The notes: generated by a model from the letters alone, not told the origin. Positions 7,268 to 13,691 are shown, counted from the first letter of the stretch. The stretch: 13,691 nt of DNA from DASSWG01 sp035705295 (GCA_035705295.1 DASSWG010000165.1:1-13691); one strand, 5' to 3'. Program-made: numbers and translations.

Positions 7268-7611
7268 GCACATTTACAATATTTTTAGTGTTGATTTTGA
7301 TCGTAGCATTTTTGCTGGTCGTGGTAATTATGGTTCAAAACCCCAAAGGTGGCGGCTTGTCTTCGTCGTTTGGCGGCGGTGGCGGTCAACAACTGGGCGG
7401 GGTTCAAAAAACCACCGACTTTTTGGATAAAAGCACTTGGGCATTGGCCACCATTTTGTTGGTGCTGATCCTGCTTTCCAACTTGACCATTATGGAAGGG
7501 AACACCGTTCCTGAATCGCAAGTGATCGGCGGCGACGAAGTGGAAAACACGGTTCCGGAAACAGTTCCATCCCCCGTTCAAAACGAACTTCCGGAAAACG
7601 GAACCGAATAA
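7264..7611 (+). CDS. secG: Preprotein translocase subunit SecG
   Basis: Small inner-membrane subunit that supports SecYE-SecA protein export. Its 115 residues have the family layout: a first membrane helix (about 4-24, ending VVVIMVQNPKGGG), a Gly/Ser-rich cytoplasmic loop (SSSFGGGGGQQLGG), then KTTDFLDKSTWALATILLVL entering a second helix (about 52-75). An acidic, Pro-rich tail follows (about 78-115), longer than in E. coli SecG but usual in this phylum. The ATG at 7264 overlaps the upstream stop. A strong terminator follows. Confidence 0.95.
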   Translation: MSTFTIFLVLILIVAFLLVVVIMVQNPKGGGLSSSFGGGGGQQLGGVQKTTDFLDKSTWALATILLVLILLSNLTIMEGNTVPESQVIGGDEVENTVPETVPSPVQNELPENGTE

Positions 7612-7637
7612 AAACATTCCTTGATTTTTATCAGGTA

Positions 7638-7668
7638 AATGCCGGCTTCTGACAAGCTGGCATTTTTT
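7638..7668 (+). terminator. Terminator after secG
   Basis: An 11-bp stem pairs AATGCCGGCTT (7638-7648) with AAGCTGGCATT (7654-7664), with one G.T wobble, a CTGAC loop and a T-run to 7668. It closes the lptE-secG block. The loop and right arm also spell CTGACAAGCTGGCA, whose reverse complement differs by one base from part of the miaB promoter dyad. Confidence 0.85.
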
Positions 7669-7676
7669 GTTTAAAC

Positions 7677-7707
7677 TTGTCAGCCATATTCAAATGGCAT
7701 ACTTTTG
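7677..7707 (+). promoter_or_regulatory. groESL promoter
   Basis: -33 TTG within TTGTCAG (7677-7683), then -7 TACTTTTG (7700-7707), fitting TAnnTTTG. TTGTCAG begins 23 bases before the -7 box, exactly as at miaB. A 5-bp inverted repeat GCCAT/ATGGC (7683-7687 and 7694-7698) fills the spacer and could be an operator. No CIRCE element was seen. Confidence 0.7.
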
Positions 7708-7758
7708 GGAATATGCATCGCAGTTTTAAATATGAACAACTAAAAAAAATATCATCTT

Positions 7759-8034
7759 ATGAAATTAAAAATCAAACCTTTGTCCGATAGGGTTCTTGTG
7801 GAGCCCGTTGCGGCAGAAACCAAAACCGAATCGGGAATCTACATTCCAGAAACCGCCAAAGAAAAACCACAAAAAGGAAAAGTGGTCGCGGTCGGAAGCG
7901 GCACCAAAAAACACGATATGACCGTAAAAGTCGGCGATATGGTGTTATACGGAAAATATTCAGGCACGGAATTGAAATTGGAAGGCAACGATTATTTGAT
8001 GATGCGCGAAGACGATATTCTCGCGATCGTTTAA
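7759..8034 (+). CDS. groES: Co-chaperonin GroES
   Basis: A 91-residue heptameric lid of the GroEL folding chamber. It has the family start KIKPLSDRVLVEP, then the mobile loop (about 16-32, ETKTESGIYIPETAKEKP) that binds GroEL, then the conserved KGKVVAVG and GDMVLYGKYSGTEL, ending in YLMMREDDILAIV. Length is normal. It is the first gene of the groES-groEL pair, under the promoter at 7677-7707, with a leader of about 45 bases. A palindrome lies between it and groEL, so the two messages could be processed differently. Confidence 0.98.
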   Translation: MKLKIKPLSDRVLVEPVAAETKTESGIYIPETAKEKPQKGKVVAVGSGTKKHDMTVKVGDMVLYGKYSGTELKLEGNDYLMMREDDILAIV

Positions 8035-8061
8035 CCCCAGAAAAAACGAAATTTAATACTA

Positions 8062-8094
8062 GATTCCTCCCGAATATTCGGGACGGGAATGACA
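8062..8094. repeat. REP-like palindrome between groES and groEL
   Basis: A perfect 16-base palindrome, TCCCGAATATTCGGGA (8068-8083), lies inside outer ATTCC (8063-8067) and GGGAATGACA. It shares the AGATTCCT...GGAATG frame with the element at 4591-4613. No T-run follows, so it should not end transcription before groEL, but it could stabilise the upstream message or mark a processing site. Confidence 0.7.
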
Positions 8095-8131
8095 ATTAAC
8101 ATTAACCAATAACACTATTAACGCAAACAAA

Positions 8132-9769
8132 ATGGCAAAAGATATAAAATTCGATATTGCGGCACGCGACGGAATTAAACGTGGCGTTGACGCATTGGCA
8201 AACGCCGTGAAAGTGACCTTGGGCCCAAAAGGCCGGAACGTGATCATCAGTAAATCTTTCGGAGCCCCCGTGGTGACAAAAGACGGTGTCACCGTTGCAA
8301 AAGAAATTGAACTGGAAAACCCCTTGGAAAACATGGGCGCGCAAATGGTCAAAGAAGTGGCCTCCAAAACCAATGATTTGGCAGGAGACGGAACCACCAC
8401 CGCCACCGTTTTGGCACAAGCCATCGTGAAAGAAGGCTTGAAAAACGTGGCCGCCGGCGCAAATCCAATGGATTTGAAACGCGGAATCGACAAAGCCGTG
8501 GAGGCGATCACCGCCGATTTGGCAAAACAAACCAAAGAAGTAGGCGATTCTTCCGAAAAAATCAAACAAGTTGCGGCGATTTCTGCCAACAACGATGATT
8601 TGATCGGCGATTTAATCGCAAAGGCATTCGGAAAAGTTGGAAAAGAAGGCGTTATCACCGTCGAAGAAGCCAAAGGAACCGAAACCCACGTAGATGTTGT
8701 GGAAGGAATGCAGTTCGACCGCGGCTACCTTTCCCCCTATTTTGTGACCAACAGCGAAAAAATGACCGCTGATTTGGAAAATCCATACATTTTGATCGTG
8801 GACAAGAAAATTTCGTCCATGAAAGATTTGTTGCCGGTTTTGGAGCCCGTTGCACAATCGGGAAAACCTTTGTTGATCATCGCCGAAGATGTTGATGGCG
8901 AAGCTTTGGCTACTTTAGTGGTGAACAAATTGCGCGGTTCCTTGAAAATCGCTGCGGTAAAAGCTCCAGGGTTTGGAGATCGCAGAAAAGCCATGTTGGA
9001 AGACATCGCCATTTTGACCGGGGGAACCGTGATTTCCGAAGAACGTGGGTTTACCTTGGAAAACGCAACGATCGAACAATTGGGAACTGCCGAAAAAGTG
9101 GCAATTGACAAAGACAACACCACCATTGTCAACGGATCGGGCGACGATAAGTTGATCAAAAACCGGGTGAACCAAATCAAATCGCAAATTGAAACCACCA
9201 CCAGCGATTACGACAAAGAAAAATTGCAGGAACGCTTGGCGAAATTGGCCGGCGGAGTTGCTGTTCTATACGTGGGCGCTGCTTCTGAAGTGGAAATGAA
9301 AGAGAAAAAAGACCGTGTGGATGATGCGTTGCACGCCACACGCGCCGCCGTTGAAGAAGGAATTGTTTCCGGTGGCGGGGTTGCTTTGGTCAGGGCGAAA
9401 AAAGCGCTCGAAAAAATAAAGACCGAAAACATGGACGAGGCTACCGGGGTGGAAATCGTGAACCGTGCCATCGAAGCTCCTTTGCGAATTATTGTTGAAA
9501 ATGCCGGGGGCGAAGGCTCTGTGGTGCTCAACAAAGTAATGGAAGGCAAAAAAGGCTTCGACGCCAAAACCGAAACCTATGTGGACATGTTGAAAGCCGG
9601 AATCATCGATCCGAAAAAAGTAACGCGAATTGCGCTGGAAAACGCAGCTTCCGTTGCGGGAATGATTTTGACCACCGAATGTGCGTTGTTCGACATCAAA
9701 GACGAAAACGACAACGGCGGAGGCGGAATGCCGGCCGGAATGGGCGGCGGAATGCCCGGAATGATGTAA
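8132..9769 (+). CDS. groEL: Chaperonin GroEL (60 kDa)
   Basis: A 545-residue complete GroEL that forms the two-ring ATP-driven folding chamber in the cytoplasm. The ATP-binding segments VTLGPKGRNV and AGDGTTTATVLA are intact, the apical domain includes GYLSPYFVTN and KAPGFGDRRK, and the equatorial domain includes GGGVAL. The tail is the Gly/Met-rich GGGGMPAGMGGGMPGMM, extended in the style of Bacteroidota. The start is the ATG at 8132, giving the usual MAKDIKFD. It is separated from groES by 97 bases that hold a palindrome, and is followed by its own terminator. Confidence 0.99.
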   Translation: MAKDIKFDIAARDGIKRGVDALANAVKVTLGPKGRNVIISKSFGAPVVTKDGVTVAKEIELENPLENMGAQMVKEVASKTNDLAGDGTTTATVLAQAIVKEGLKNVAAGANPMDLKRGIDKAVEAITADLAKQTKEVGDSSEKIKQVAAISANNDDLIGDLIAKAFGKVGKEGVITVEEAKGTETHVDVVEGMQFDRGYLSPYFVTNSEKMTADLENPYILIVDKKISSMKDLLPVLEPVAQSGKPLLIIAEDVDGEALATLVVNKLRGSLKIAAVKAPGFGDRRKAMLEDIAILTGGTVISEERGFTLENATIEQLGTAEKVAIDKDNTTIVNGSGDDKLIKNRVNQIKSQIETTTSDYDKEKLQERLAKLAGGVAVLYVGAASEVEMKEKKDRVDDALHATRAAVEEGIVSGGGVALVRAKKALEKIKTENMDEATGVEIVNRAIEAPLRIIVENAGGEGSVVLNKVMEGKKGFDAKTETYVDMLKAGIIDPKKVTRIALENAASVAGMILTTECALFDIKDENDNGGGGMPAGMGGGMPGMM

Positions 9770-9794
9770 GCCGTTTTCACAAATTTTAGTGATC

Positions 9795-9831
9795 AAAAAA
9801 TCCGCTCCATATTTGAGAGCGGATTTTTTTT
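9795..9831. terminator. Bidirectional terminator between groEL and gpmI
   Basis: A 13-bp stem pairs AAAAAATCCGCTC (9795-9807) with GAGCGGATTTTTT (9817-9829) across a 9-base loop, with Ts to 9831. The A-run gives a T-run on the minus strand too, so it can end both convergent genes. Confidence 0.9.
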
Positions 9832-9861
9832 GAACGTCACAACGTTTTTATTAATAAATTT

Positions 9862-11379
9862 TCACCCCAACAAAGAATGTTGGGTCATCAAACTGGGTTT
9901 TTCAATGCCCATCAACTCCAAAATAGTTGGGGCAACATCGCCCAAAATTCCCGAATTGATTTTTTTGCAATCCTTGTCGACCAAAATCACCGGCACCGGA
10001 TAAGTAGTGTGCGCGGTGTTCGGCGAACCGTCGGGGTTGATCATTTTTTCGCTGTTGCCGTGGTCGGCGAGCACGATCACTGAATACCCGCTTTCTTTTG
10101 CGGCATCGATGATTTCTTGCATACATTCATCAACCGTTTCACAGGCTTTTACGGCAGCTTCAAAAACGCCTGTGTGGCCCACCATATCGGGATTGGCAAA
10201 ATTCACACACATAAAATCCGCTGTTTGTCCTTCAATTTCGGGAAGCAATTTATCTTTCAACTCATAAGCGCTCATTTCGGGTTGTAAATCGTAGGTTGCC
10301 ACTTTCGGCGAATTCACCAAAATACGTTTTTCGCCTTTGAAAGGCATTTCCCTTCCGCCGGAAAAGAAAAAAGTGACGTGCGGGTATTTTTCGGTTTCGG
10401 CTGCCCGAATTTGGGTTTTCCCAGTATATTCCAGCACTTCGCCCAAGGTGGCCTTCAAATTTTCTTTTTGAAAAACCACGTGGATATTTTCAAAGCGATC
10501 GTCATACTGCGTCAAGGTCACGTAGTACAACGGCAATTTTTTCATTTCTTGTTCCGGAAAATCTTCTTGTGAAAGTGCTTGGGTCAATTGCCTTCCCCGG
10601 TCGGTTCGAAAATTGAAAAAAACCACCACATCGCCTTCTTTGATCGTTGCGACGGGTTCATTGTTTTCCACCATCACAATGGGTTTCAAAAATTCATCGG
10701 TAATTTCATCGGCATAACTTCTTGAAATACTTTCGATCGGGTCGGTGGTTTCCTCTCCTTTTCCGTGCACCAGCAAATCATAGGCTACTTTAGTGCGCTC
10801 CCAACGTTTGTCGCGGTCCATCGCATAATATCTTCCGACAATACTGGCCAATTTGCTGTTGGTTTTTTTTAAATGAGGAAGGATTGCTTCCACAAAACCT
10901 TTCCCGGAACGCGGATCGACATCACGGCCATCGGTAAACGCATGCACGAATTTTTTGGAAATGCCGAAATTTTCGGCAGCAGTGAGCAAACCTTTTAAAT
11001 GATCGATGTGCGAATGAACACCACCATCGCTCAACAAACCCAAAAAATGAACGGGTTTTTGGTTTGTTTTCGCATAATTGAAGGCTTGTTCCAACACCGG
11101 TTCTTCGATCAAACTTTGGTTTTTTACCGCTGAATTGATTTTAGCCAAGTCTTGGTAAACAATTCTTCCCGCACCCAAATTCATATGGCCGACTTCACTG
11201 TTTCCCATTTGCCCTTCCGGCAAGCCGACATTGGCCCCATCGGTACGCAATTGCGCATTTGGGTGGTTTTTAAGCAACGAATCAAAACAAGGGGTTTTGG
11301 CCTGAAAAACAGCAGAAACTTGTTCATCTTGCGTTTTTCCCCAGCCGTCCAAAATTAATAAAAGCACTTTTTTGTTCAT
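9862..11379 (-). CDS. gpmI: 2,3-bisphosphoglycerate-independent phosphoglycerate mutase
   Basis: Interconverts 3- and 2-phosphoglycerate in glycolysis and gluconeogenesis, using two metal ions and a phosphoserine intermediate. The 505-residue protein begins at the ATG at 11377-11379 (MNKKVLLLILDGWG). The frame is open to 11460, but the extra 27 codons run over the putative promoter and do not look like the family. Metal-binding D11 (LDGWG), nucleophile S61 in GQMGNSEVGHMN, substrate-binding FTDGRDVDPRSG and YYAMDRDKRWER, and late metal motifs NPDMVGHTG and LADHGNSE are all present. Length is normal for a bacterial iPGM. It stands alone, convergent with groEL. Confidence 0.97.
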   Translation of the reverse strand: MNKKVLLLILDGWGKTQDEQVSAVFQAKTPCFDSLLKNHPNAQLRTDGANVGLPEGQMGNSEVGHMNLGAGRIVYQDLAKINSAVKNQSLIEEPVLEQAFNYAKTNQKPVHFLGLLSDGGVHSHIDHLKGLLTAAENFGISKKFVHAFTDGRDVDPRSGKGFVEAILPHLKKTNSKLASIVGRYYAMDRDKRWERTKVAYDLLVHGKGEETTDPIESISRSYADEITDEFLKPIVMVENNEPVATIKEGDVVVFFNFRTDRGRQLTQALSQEDFPEQEMKKLPLYYVTLTQYDDRFENIHVVFQKENLKATLGEVLEYTGKTQIRAAETEKYPHVTFFFSGGREMPFKGEKRILVNSPKVATYDLQPEMSAYELKDKLLPEIEGQTADFMCVNFANPDMVGHTGVFEAAVKACETVDECMQEIIDAAKESGYSVIVLADHGNSEKMINPDGSPNTAHTTYPVPVILVDKDCKKINSGILGDVAPTILELMGIEKPSLMTQHSLLG

Positions 11380-11395
11380 GATAATTTCGTTTGGG

Positions 11396-11403
11396 TAAAG
11401 ATA
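11396..11403 (-). promoter_or_regulatory. Likely -7 box of gpmI
   Basis: TATCTTTA on the minus strand, one base from TAnnTTTG, lies 16 bases upstream of the chosen ATG. No clear TTG stands at -33. Its position argues against the longer upstream start. Confidence 0.45.
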
Positions 11404-11483
11404 GGAAACCCCGGAAATTTTTGGTCGGGAATCAACTAAACTCGAAACTATTTCCTCCAAGAATGTTAAACTTTGTTAACCCA

Positions 11484-11516
11484 TGTAATTTTTTCCCTAT
11501 TTATACGTCTTATAAA
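11484..11516 (+). promoter_or_regulatory. ECF-sigma-like promoter of RNA unit A
   Basis: TGTAATTTTTT (from 11484), then CGTCTTATAAA (GTC at 11507-11509). The layout resembles an ECF promoter (AAC-type -35, CGTC-type -10), although this copy has AAT in the -35. The distance between the two parts is identical in unit B. GTTAAACTTTGTTAAC (11465-11480), with GTTAA/TTAAC ends, lies just upstream and may be a protein-binding site. Confidence 0.5.
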
Positions 11517-11522
11517 TAGCTA

Positions 11523-11598
11523 GGATGAATTTTTTCATAATAGATTGGTTAGTTAATCGGAAACCTTGGGTGTAGTGGCTCAAGGTTTCCGTGTTTTT
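11523..11598 (+). ncRNA. Candidate structured small RNA, copy A
   Basis: Downstream of the promoter-like site come a small hairpin ATGAA-TTTT-TTCAT (11525-11538), the weak pairing element GATTGGTTAGTTAATC, and a 14-bp hairpin at 11558-11591 (loop GTAGTG). A T5 run (11594-11598) makes the last hairpin a plausible terminator. The ends are estimates. A 16-codon reading frame (11525-11575) exists but is not kept in copy B. No known RNA family was recognised. Confidence 0.6.
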
Positions 11599-11639
11599 GG
11601 GAACATTTTGCCCCTATTTGTTAAAGTTTCTGGAACTCT

Positions 11640-11672
11640 TGCAACTTTTTGTTTTGCAAAGGGTCTTATAAA
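11640..11672 (+). promoter_or_regulatory. ECF-sigma-like promoter of RNA unit B
   Basis: TGCAACTTTTT (from 11640), then GGTCTTATAAA (GTC at 11663-11665). AAC to GTC is 17 bases, within the range of ECF promoters. TTGCAA occurs twice (11639 and 11654) across the site. Confidence 0.55.
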
Positions 11673-11750
11673 CAAGAATGAATTTTTTTCATGATAGATT
11701 GGTTAGTTGATCGAAAACCTTGGACGCAACGTTCAAGGTTTTCGTGTTTT
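11673..11750 (+). ncRNA. Candidate structured small RNA, copy B
   Basis: Same order as copy A: ATGAA-TTTTT-TTCAT (11678-11692), GATTGGTTAGTTGATC, then a 15-bp hairpin at 11712-11744 (loop CAA, one G.T pair) followed by GTGTTTT. The loop sequence and several pairs differ from copy A, yet pairing is kept. It ends 22 bases before the 3' end of tyrS, which is read from the other strand. The hairpin could also help end tyrS transcription, but on that strand no T-run follows it. Confidence 0.6.
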
Positions 11751-11771
11751 CAACCCTTTTATCAAAAAAAA

Positions 11772-13067
11772 TCAACTCATTTTTATAATATAAGTATTGC
11801 GCTTCCCTTTGTTGATGATCACGTATTTTTCGGCGATTAAATCGGCAGGGGTGATTTTATAATCTTCGGCAACTTTTTGTTTGTTCACCGAAATTGAATT
11901 TTCTTTCAGCGCCCGTCGTGCTTCCCCGTTTGAACTCAAAAAATTGGTTTTTGCCGAAAGTGCCGCGATCATATCCAAACCATTTTTTATTTCTCCCACT
12001 TCTATTTCCGCTTGCGGAACGCCTTCAAAAACATCCAAAAAAGTGGCTTCGTCCAGTTTCTGTAAATCCTCGATCGTGCTTTTTCCGAACAAAACGTTCG
12101 ATGCTTTTACTGCGTTTTCAAACTCCTCGCGCGAGTGGACCAACACAGTAATTTCTTCGGCCAAACGTTTTTGCAATTGTCTTTGGTGCGGCTTCGTTTC
12201 GTGGATTTCTACCAAGGAGTCGATTTCTTCTTTTGACAAAAAAGTAAAGATTTTTATATATTTTTTAGCGTCCTCATCACTGGTGTTCAACCAATATTGA
12301 TAAAATTTATATGGCGAAGTCCGTTTTGGGTCCAACCAAATGTTCCCGCCCTCGGTTTTTCCAAATTTGGTGCCGTCGGCTTTCGTGATGAGTGGCCAGG
12401 TAAGCGCAAAACCTTTTCCATTACCGATCCTGCGGATCAATTCGGTGCCCGTGGTGATGTTCCCCCATTGGTCGCTTCCACCCATTTGCAACGTGCAATT
12501 TTGAGTATTGTAAAGCTCCAAAAAGTCATACCCCTGAACCAGTTGGTAGGTAAATTCGGTAAAACTCATGCCTTCCCCGGCATCGGCCGATAAGCGTTTT
12601 TTCACCGAATCTTTGGCCATCATATAATTGACGGTAATGTGTTTTCCCACGTCGCGGATAAAGCCCAAAAAAGAAAAATCCTTCATCCAATCATAATTAT
12701 TGACCAAAATCGCGGCATTTTTTTCTTTGGCGTCAAAGTCCAAAAATTTGGAAAGTTGCACCCGAATGGCTTCTTGGTTGTGGCGCAAAGTTGCTTCGTC
12801 CAACAAATTGCGCTCGCTCGATTTTCCGGACGGATCGCCGATCATTCCCGTGGCACCGCCCAACAACGCGACGGGTTTATGTCCGCACAATTGAAAATGG
12901 CGCAACATCACCACGCCGACCAAATGGCCAATGTGCAAGGAATCGGCGGTGGGGTCAATGCCCACATAGGCGTGGCGCACCTGCTCCATCAAATGTTCTT
13001 CCGTTCCGGGCATCACATCGTGCAACATCCCTCGCCATTTGGCTTCTTCCACAAAATTTTTCGTCAT
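11772..13067 (-). CDS. tyrS: Tyrosyl-tRNA synthetase
   Basis: Charges tRNA-Tyr with tyrosine in the cytoplasm. It is a class I synthetase of 431 residues from the ATG at 13065-13067 (MTKNFVEEAKWRG). The HIGH signature is HIGH at 45-48 (DSLHIGHLVG), the KMSKS-equivalent is KFGKT near residue 235, and the tyrosine/tRNA segment reads QMGGSDQWGNI. The C-terminal S4-like RNA-binding domain ends YVIINKGKRNTYIIKMS. A GTG at 13086-13088 would add seven residues, but it sits at the expected transcription start just after the -7 box. No T-box is expected or seen. It diverges from the epimerase gene. Confidence 0.97.
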   Translation of the reverse strand: MTKNFVEEAKWRGMLHDVMPGTEEHLMEQVRHAYVGIDPTADSLHIGHLVGVVMLRHFQLCGHKPVALLGGATGMIGDPSGKSSERNLLDEATLRHNQEAIRVQLSKFLDFDAKEKNAAILVNNYDWMKDFSFLGFIRDVGKHITVNYMMAKDSVKKRLSADAGEGMSFTEFTYQLVQGYDFLELYNTQNCTLQMGGSDQWGNITTGTELIRRIGNGKGFALTWPLITKADGTKFGKTEGGNIWLDPKRTSPYKFYQYWLNTSDEDAKKYIKIFTFLSKEEIDSLVEIHETKPHQRQLQKRLAEEITVLVHSREEFENAVKASNVLFGKSTIEDLQKLDEATFLDVFEGVPQAEIEVGEIKNGLDMIAALSAKTNFLSSNGEARRALKENSISVNKQKVAEDYKITPADLIAEKYVIINKGKRNTYIIKMS

Positions 13068-13090
13068 TTTTTGCTGTTTTATTTTCACTG

Positions 13091-13098
13091 CAAAGGTA
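13091..13098 (-). promoter_or_regulatory. tyrS -7 box
   Basis: TACCTTTG on the minus strand matches TAnnTTTG exactly, 23 bases upstream of the tyrS ATG. The -33 region is AT-rich, without a well-placed TTG. This box decides for the ATG at 13067 over the GTG at 13088. Confidence 0.6.
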
Positions 13099-13132
13099 TC
13101 ATAAACGGCAAAAATTCCTATTTGCTTTTTTT

Positions 13133-13140
13133 TATATTTA
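13133..13140 (+). promoter_or_regulatory. Possible -7 box of the epimerase gene
   Basis: TATATTTA, one base off TAnnTTTG, lies 5 bases before the ATG at 13146. It would give an almost leaderless message. Weak. Confidence 0.3.
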
Positions 13141-13145
13141 CACCT

Positions 13146-13691
13146 ATGATTTTAGTGACCGGCGCAACAGGATTGGTGGGCGCGCACCTTTTGGCAAAAT
13201 TGCTGCAATCGGAACAAAACCTTAGGGCATTGTTCCGATCGGAGCCCAAATTGCAAGCAACCAAAAAAATATTCACCTATTATTTCGGGGAAGATACGGA
13301 TCGTTATTTTTCGAAAATAACTTGGTTCAAGGCCGACATTTCCGATATTCCTGCTTTGACCGAAGCCTTCGAAGGAGTTTCGCAGGTTTATCATTGCGCC
13401 GGATTGGTTTCTTTCGATCCGAAAGATTATCACAAACTTCGAAAAATCAATATTGAAGGAACCGCCAATGTCGTTAATTTATGTTTGGAATTCAAGGTGG
13501 AAAAATTGTGCCATGTGAGCTCCATCGCCACTTTGAGCAAAGAACCGGACAACAAACCAGTGACCGAAAATTCAACTTTTTCGCACAATGGAAATTCGGT
13601 GTATGCCATCACGAAATTTGGTGCCGAAATGGAAGTTTGGCGCGGTTCGCAAGAAGGTTTGGACGTGACAATCGTCAACCCCGGCGTGATC
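13146..13691 (+). CDS. NAD-dependent epimerase/dehydratase, extended SDR family (3' end cut off)
   Basis: The frame runs from ATG 13146 to the window edge without a stop: 182 codons of a protein usually about 320-340 long. The Rossmann start is MILVTGATGLVGAHLLAKLL, with the TGxxGxxG dinucleotide-binding motif. It continues with KADISD (binding the adenine side), VYHCAGLVSF, NIEGTANVVNLC, the catalytic-region Ser in VSSIATL and the YAITK (YxxxK) catalytic pair, then VNPGVI. Extended SDRs of this type act on nucleotide sugars, dihydroflavonol-like compounds or sterol-like substrates; the substrate cannot be told from this part. It is divergent from tyrS. Confidence 0.9.
   Translation, partial: MILVTGATGLVGAHLLAKLLQSEQNLRALFRSEPKLQATKKIFTYYFGEDTDRYFSKITWFKADISDIPALTEAFEGVSQVYHCAGLVSFDPKDYHKLRKINIEGTANVVNLCLEFKVEKLCHVSSIATLSKEPDNKPVTENSTFSHNGNSVYAITKFGAEMEVWRGSQEGLDVTIVNPGVI

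Larger units (their letters stand above)
11465..11750 (+). repeat. Diverged tandem duplication of a ~155-base unit in the gpmI-tyrS gap
   Basis: The gap from 11380 to 11771 holds no protein gene but two related units. Copy A runs from GTTAAA at 11465 to the T-run at 11598; copy B runs from GTTAAA at 11620 to 11750. Landmarks recur 153-156 bases apart: GTTAAA, TGyAAyTTTTT, GTCTTATAAA (11507 and 11663), ATGAAT (11525 and 11678), GATTGGTTAGTT and the CCTTG...CAAGG hairpin. The part from ATGAAT to the hairpin is the best conserved. Confidence 0.9.

Noticed and set aside
7695..7709. Sigma54-type promoter TGGCATACTTTTGGG before groES
   Set aside because: The TGGCA half fits, but the -12 half reads TGGG instead of TTGC, and the bases are better explained by the TACTTTTG -7 box.
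8059..8673. 204-codon open frame on the minus strand across groEL
   Set aside because: Antisense shadow of groEL with no domain; groEL is certain.
11380..11460. N-terminal extension of gpmI
   Set aside because: The family begins at MNKKVLLLILDGWG; the extra 27 codons cover the putative -7 box at 11396-11403.
11525..11575. 16-residue leader peptide in RNA unit A
   Set aside because: In unit B the T-run has one more base, which shifts the frame and ends it after 10 codons. The differences between copies preserve pairing, not codons. A slippage-controlled peptide is not fully excluded.
11465..11750. CRISPR array
   Set aside because: Only two diverged copies at a ~155-base pitch, with internal hairpins and no short spacer pattern or cas gene.
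13068..13088. GTG start of tyrS seven codons upstream
   Set aside because: It lies at the predicted transcription start, immediately after the TACCTTTG box; the ATG at 13067 fits the family start.

Overview
The window reads as a stretch of ordinary chromosome from a member of the Bacteroidota, most likely class Flavobacteriia. Four things point there. Several genes have TAnnTTTG-type -7 promoter boxes in place of sigma70 -10 boxes. Ribosome binding sites are poor in purines. The gene order miaB / sigma54 activator / lptE / TPR-like protein / secG / groES / groEL is, from general knowledge, familiar in this group. GroEL also has the group's typical sequence. No rRNA, tRNA, CRISPR array, insertion sequence or phage gene was seen.

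Layout. (1) 1-1044 is the 3' end of a Wzc-type polysaccharide-export tyrosine autokinase. It converges on a membrane-anchored MutS-family ATPase (1088-2881, minus) and shares a hairpin terminator with it. (2) From about 2967 a rightward block begins: miaB (tRNA ms2i6A methylthiotransferase), a sensorless sigma54 activator, then a tight lptE / uncharacterised TPR-like protein / secG cluster (gap of 0, then a 4-base overlap), ending in a terminator at 7638-7668. (3) groES-groEL has its own promoter and terminator. Its promoter shares a TTGTCAG -33 region and the exact spacing with the miaB promoter. (4) gpmI and tyrS are read leftwards, and a partial extended-SDR epimerase/dehydratase diverges from tyrS at the right edge.

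The genes serve surface polysaccharide export (wzc, lptE), protein export and folding (secG, groESL), translation (miaB, tyrS) and glycolysis (gpmI).

The main unexplained structure is the 392-base gap between gpmI and tyrS (11380-11771). It holds a diverged tandem duplication of a ~155-base unit. Each copy has an ECF-sigma-like promoter with identical internal spacing, a ~45-base conserved core and a strong hairpin followed by a T-run. The two hairpins differ by paired, compensatory substitutions, so the structure looks selected. This is best read as two tandem small RNAs of unknown family. Separately, three REP-like palindromes occur: one in frame inside the MutS-like gene, one touching the start of the sigma54 activator, and one between groES and groEL.
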